From assembly GCA_964428355.1 (NCBI GenBank), contig CAYRYU010000143.1:1-15364 (forward strand): DNA of 15,364 nucleotides, in the 5' to 3' direction. The notes under the pieces are model-generated. The model saw nothing but the letters and a program-made list of their open reading frames with translations, was not told the origin of the DNA and made no database searches. This DNA comes from CAYRYU01 sp964428355 (lineage in GTDB: Bacteria; Muiribacteriota; Ozemobacteria; Ozemobacterales; Ozemobacteraceae). The first letter of the stretch is position 1; each line of letters opens with the position of its first letter. Shown in pieces: positions 14,014 through 15,364 of the stretch. The position numbers and the translations under genes are program-made.

Positions 14014-15364
14014 GCCCACAGCTTGGTGAAGGTCCGGTCCGGGACATCCGGGAGGGAAATGTTTCAGAGCCCGTTTCGACAGGGGGGAACTCCCGGCGCT
14101 GGATCCTGACCGGAGTATGCCTGATCGTCATCGGAATCGCCGGTGTCTGCCTGCAGATGCTACGGTTCTGGAACCTGAGACAGGACGTGGAGCTGCTTTT
14201 CGTCTCACACCGGACGACCGTCTTTTCCATCCCGACATTTTCACGCCTCTGGTGGTCGGATCCGCGAAAGAAACGCCCTTTGGATGACCAGGCCATTCTT
14301 ATCAAGTACCTTTTCCGCGCAGGCGCGGTGATTCCTGGATCTTGTGCGGGTTTCCTATCTGAGCTCCCGAATTCGGAGGAAATCTGGAAGGAGGTTCTCG
14401 ATAGTTCGCGGACTTCCCTTGCCTTTTTTCCTTTATCCGGAGCCGGTTGCCCGGACCCATTGGATCCCGGAAGCCCCACTCCCGCGTATGACCTTCTCGT
14501 GGAAATCTCCAATCTCTGGTTGACCCTTGCCATTGCGAACCTTGGGAAATGCCCTTCCATCGATGTTGCCACGGTGATTCTCGGGGCAGCGATGATGGGC
14601 CTCGAGTTCGAGGCGATCGACCCCCGGGATCAGATGCACAAAAGAATGGGAACACTTTTCCAACTTCTGACGGTTTTCACGACGATGCAAAAGTGTGCTC
14701 CCGGGCTTGGGCTTTCATTGGATGAAACACGGAAGGTAATCTCGTTTCTCGAGGATATCGACGAAGCGCTGGCCCCCCTCCCGACCCTTTTCGAAGGCCA
14801 GAAAGGCCACTTTCACTACATCCTCGACCTGGCCCGAACAGGGAAAGACCTCGGCATTTCCGGATCGTCATTGCGATCCCCCGGGAAGGCTTTCTGCTCG
14901 ATAGCGGAATCGCCCGCCGTCGCGAGCTTCGTGGATCAGGAGTTTTTCGGGTCACTGGTCGGCCTGGCATCCGAGTCGATGGTTGGAACCGACAAACGAT
15001 GGAAACGGATCGAAGACGATTATCTGGATGCAACGATCGCTCTCGCCCAAAGTGAGAGCCGCATATGGCGGCAGTTCGCCTACGATCAACCCGCCCTTTT
15101 CAAAGCAGGATTCCTGTCCTGGGCAGGGAAGTTCCGAAAAGAAGTCCTGCTAACCGAGCCCATCACGCGCCAAACCGGACGAATGGCCCGTTGGTCACTG
15201 GCACTGTTCGGCTTTCGGGAGGCGAAAAAATCCTGGCCGAAAACCCCCGGCGAGCTTGAAGTATGGCTGGGAAGGCCCCTTCCGGGGGATTGCTTTTCCT
15301 ATGGGCCCGTCCTTTTCAACCCCGGCGATCCACCGGACATCCGGAGCATCGGCCCCGACCAGAC
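14010..15364 (+). CDS. Membrane-anchored protein of unknown function, tandem paralogue 3 (partial, runs off right edge)
   Basis: The ATG at 14010 overlaps the TGA of paralogue 2, and the frame stays open for 451 codons to the window end. It has a 31-residue polar N-terminus, a membrane helix at about 32-50 (ILTGVCLIVIGIAGVCL), then QMLRFWNLRQDVELLF. Shared blocks are NLWLTLAIANLGKCPSID, VASFVDQEFFGSLVGLASES, RMARWSLALFGFREAKKSWP, GELEVWLGRPLPGDCFSYGP and PGDPPDIRSIGPDQ at the cut end. By comparison with paralogue 2 only about 20-30 residues are missing. The middle (about 110-330) has diverged more than between paralogues 1 and 2. Coupling by ATGA indicates co-translation with paralogue 2. Confidence 0.9.
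   Translation, partial: MSPQLGEGPVRDIREGNVSEPVSTGGNSRRWILTGVCLIVIGIAGVCLQMLRFWNLRQDVELLFVSHRTTVFSIPTFSRLWWSDPRKKRPLDDQAILIKYLFRAGAVIPGSCAGFLSELPNSEEIWKEVLDSSRTSLAFFPLSGAGCPDPLDPGSPTPAYDLLVEISNLWLTLAIANLGKCPSIDVATVILGAAMMGLEFEAIDPRDQMHKRMGTLFQLLTVFTTMQKCAPGLGLSLDETRKVISFLEDIDEALAPLPTLFEGQKGHFHYILDLARTGKDLGISGSSLRSPGKAFCSIAESPAVASFVDQEFFGSLVGLASESMVGTDKRWKRIEDDYLDATIALAQSESRIWRQFAYDQPALFKAGFLSWAGKFRKEVLLTEPITRQTGRMARWSLALFGFREAKKSWPKTPGELEVWLGRPLPGDCFSYGPVLFNPGDPPDIRSIGPDQ

Overview
The window is GC-rich, densely coded chromosomal DNA from what looks like a Gram-negative bacterium. The signs are a lipobox lipoprotein, type IV prepilin leaders, Sec signal peptides and Shine-Dalgarno sites of the GGAGG type. 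The gene content (a clostripain-like peptidase, pseudopilins, large extracellular proteins of unknown function, scattered palindromic repeats) would suit a deep-branching lineage such as the PVC group or Riflebacteria/Ozemobacteria. That placement is a guess, because no phylogenetic marker gene is present. I see no rRNA, tRNA, CRISPR array, transposase or phage gene.

Layout. Positions 1-2050 (-) hold the N-terminal 683 residues of a large surface lipoprotein that runs off the left edge. Positions 2051-2626 are non-coding, with two palindromic repeats and a terminator. Positions 2627-3395 (-) are a compact operon: a DUF2892 membrane protein, a DUF6132 membrane protein and thioredoxin. Positions 3497-4045 (+) encode a helix-turn-helix protein with a C-terminal coiled coil. 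Positions 4133-5483 (+) are a promoter, a foldable leader and two translationally coupled minor pseudopilins. Positions 5484-5785 are a cluster of 'CCACAGAG' inverted repeats.

The minus strand then carries three extracytoplasmic genes, in transcription order: a 399-residue secreted low-complexity repeat protein (11026-9827), a clostripain-family C11 cysteine peptidase (9781-8516) and, after a strong terminator, an 841-residue membrane protein with a Cys/His NlpC- or CHAP-like domain (8311-5786). Divergent from these, from 11143 to the right edge (+), are three consecutive paralogues of a single-span membrane-anchored protein. I recognise no named family for them. Their C-terminal signature resembles the tail of pseudopilin-like proteins.

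How they may work together (inference): nearly everything here acts in the envelope. The thioredoxin operon looks like a small thiol-handling unit. The C11 peptidase and the Lys/Arg-rich secreted protein are probably co-transcribed and could be a protease-substrate pair. The divergent paralogue operon shares their upstream region and may share regulation. The paralogue cluster plus its protease/repeat-protein neighbours is the best candidate for an undescribed system, but nothing in the sequence proves that they act together.
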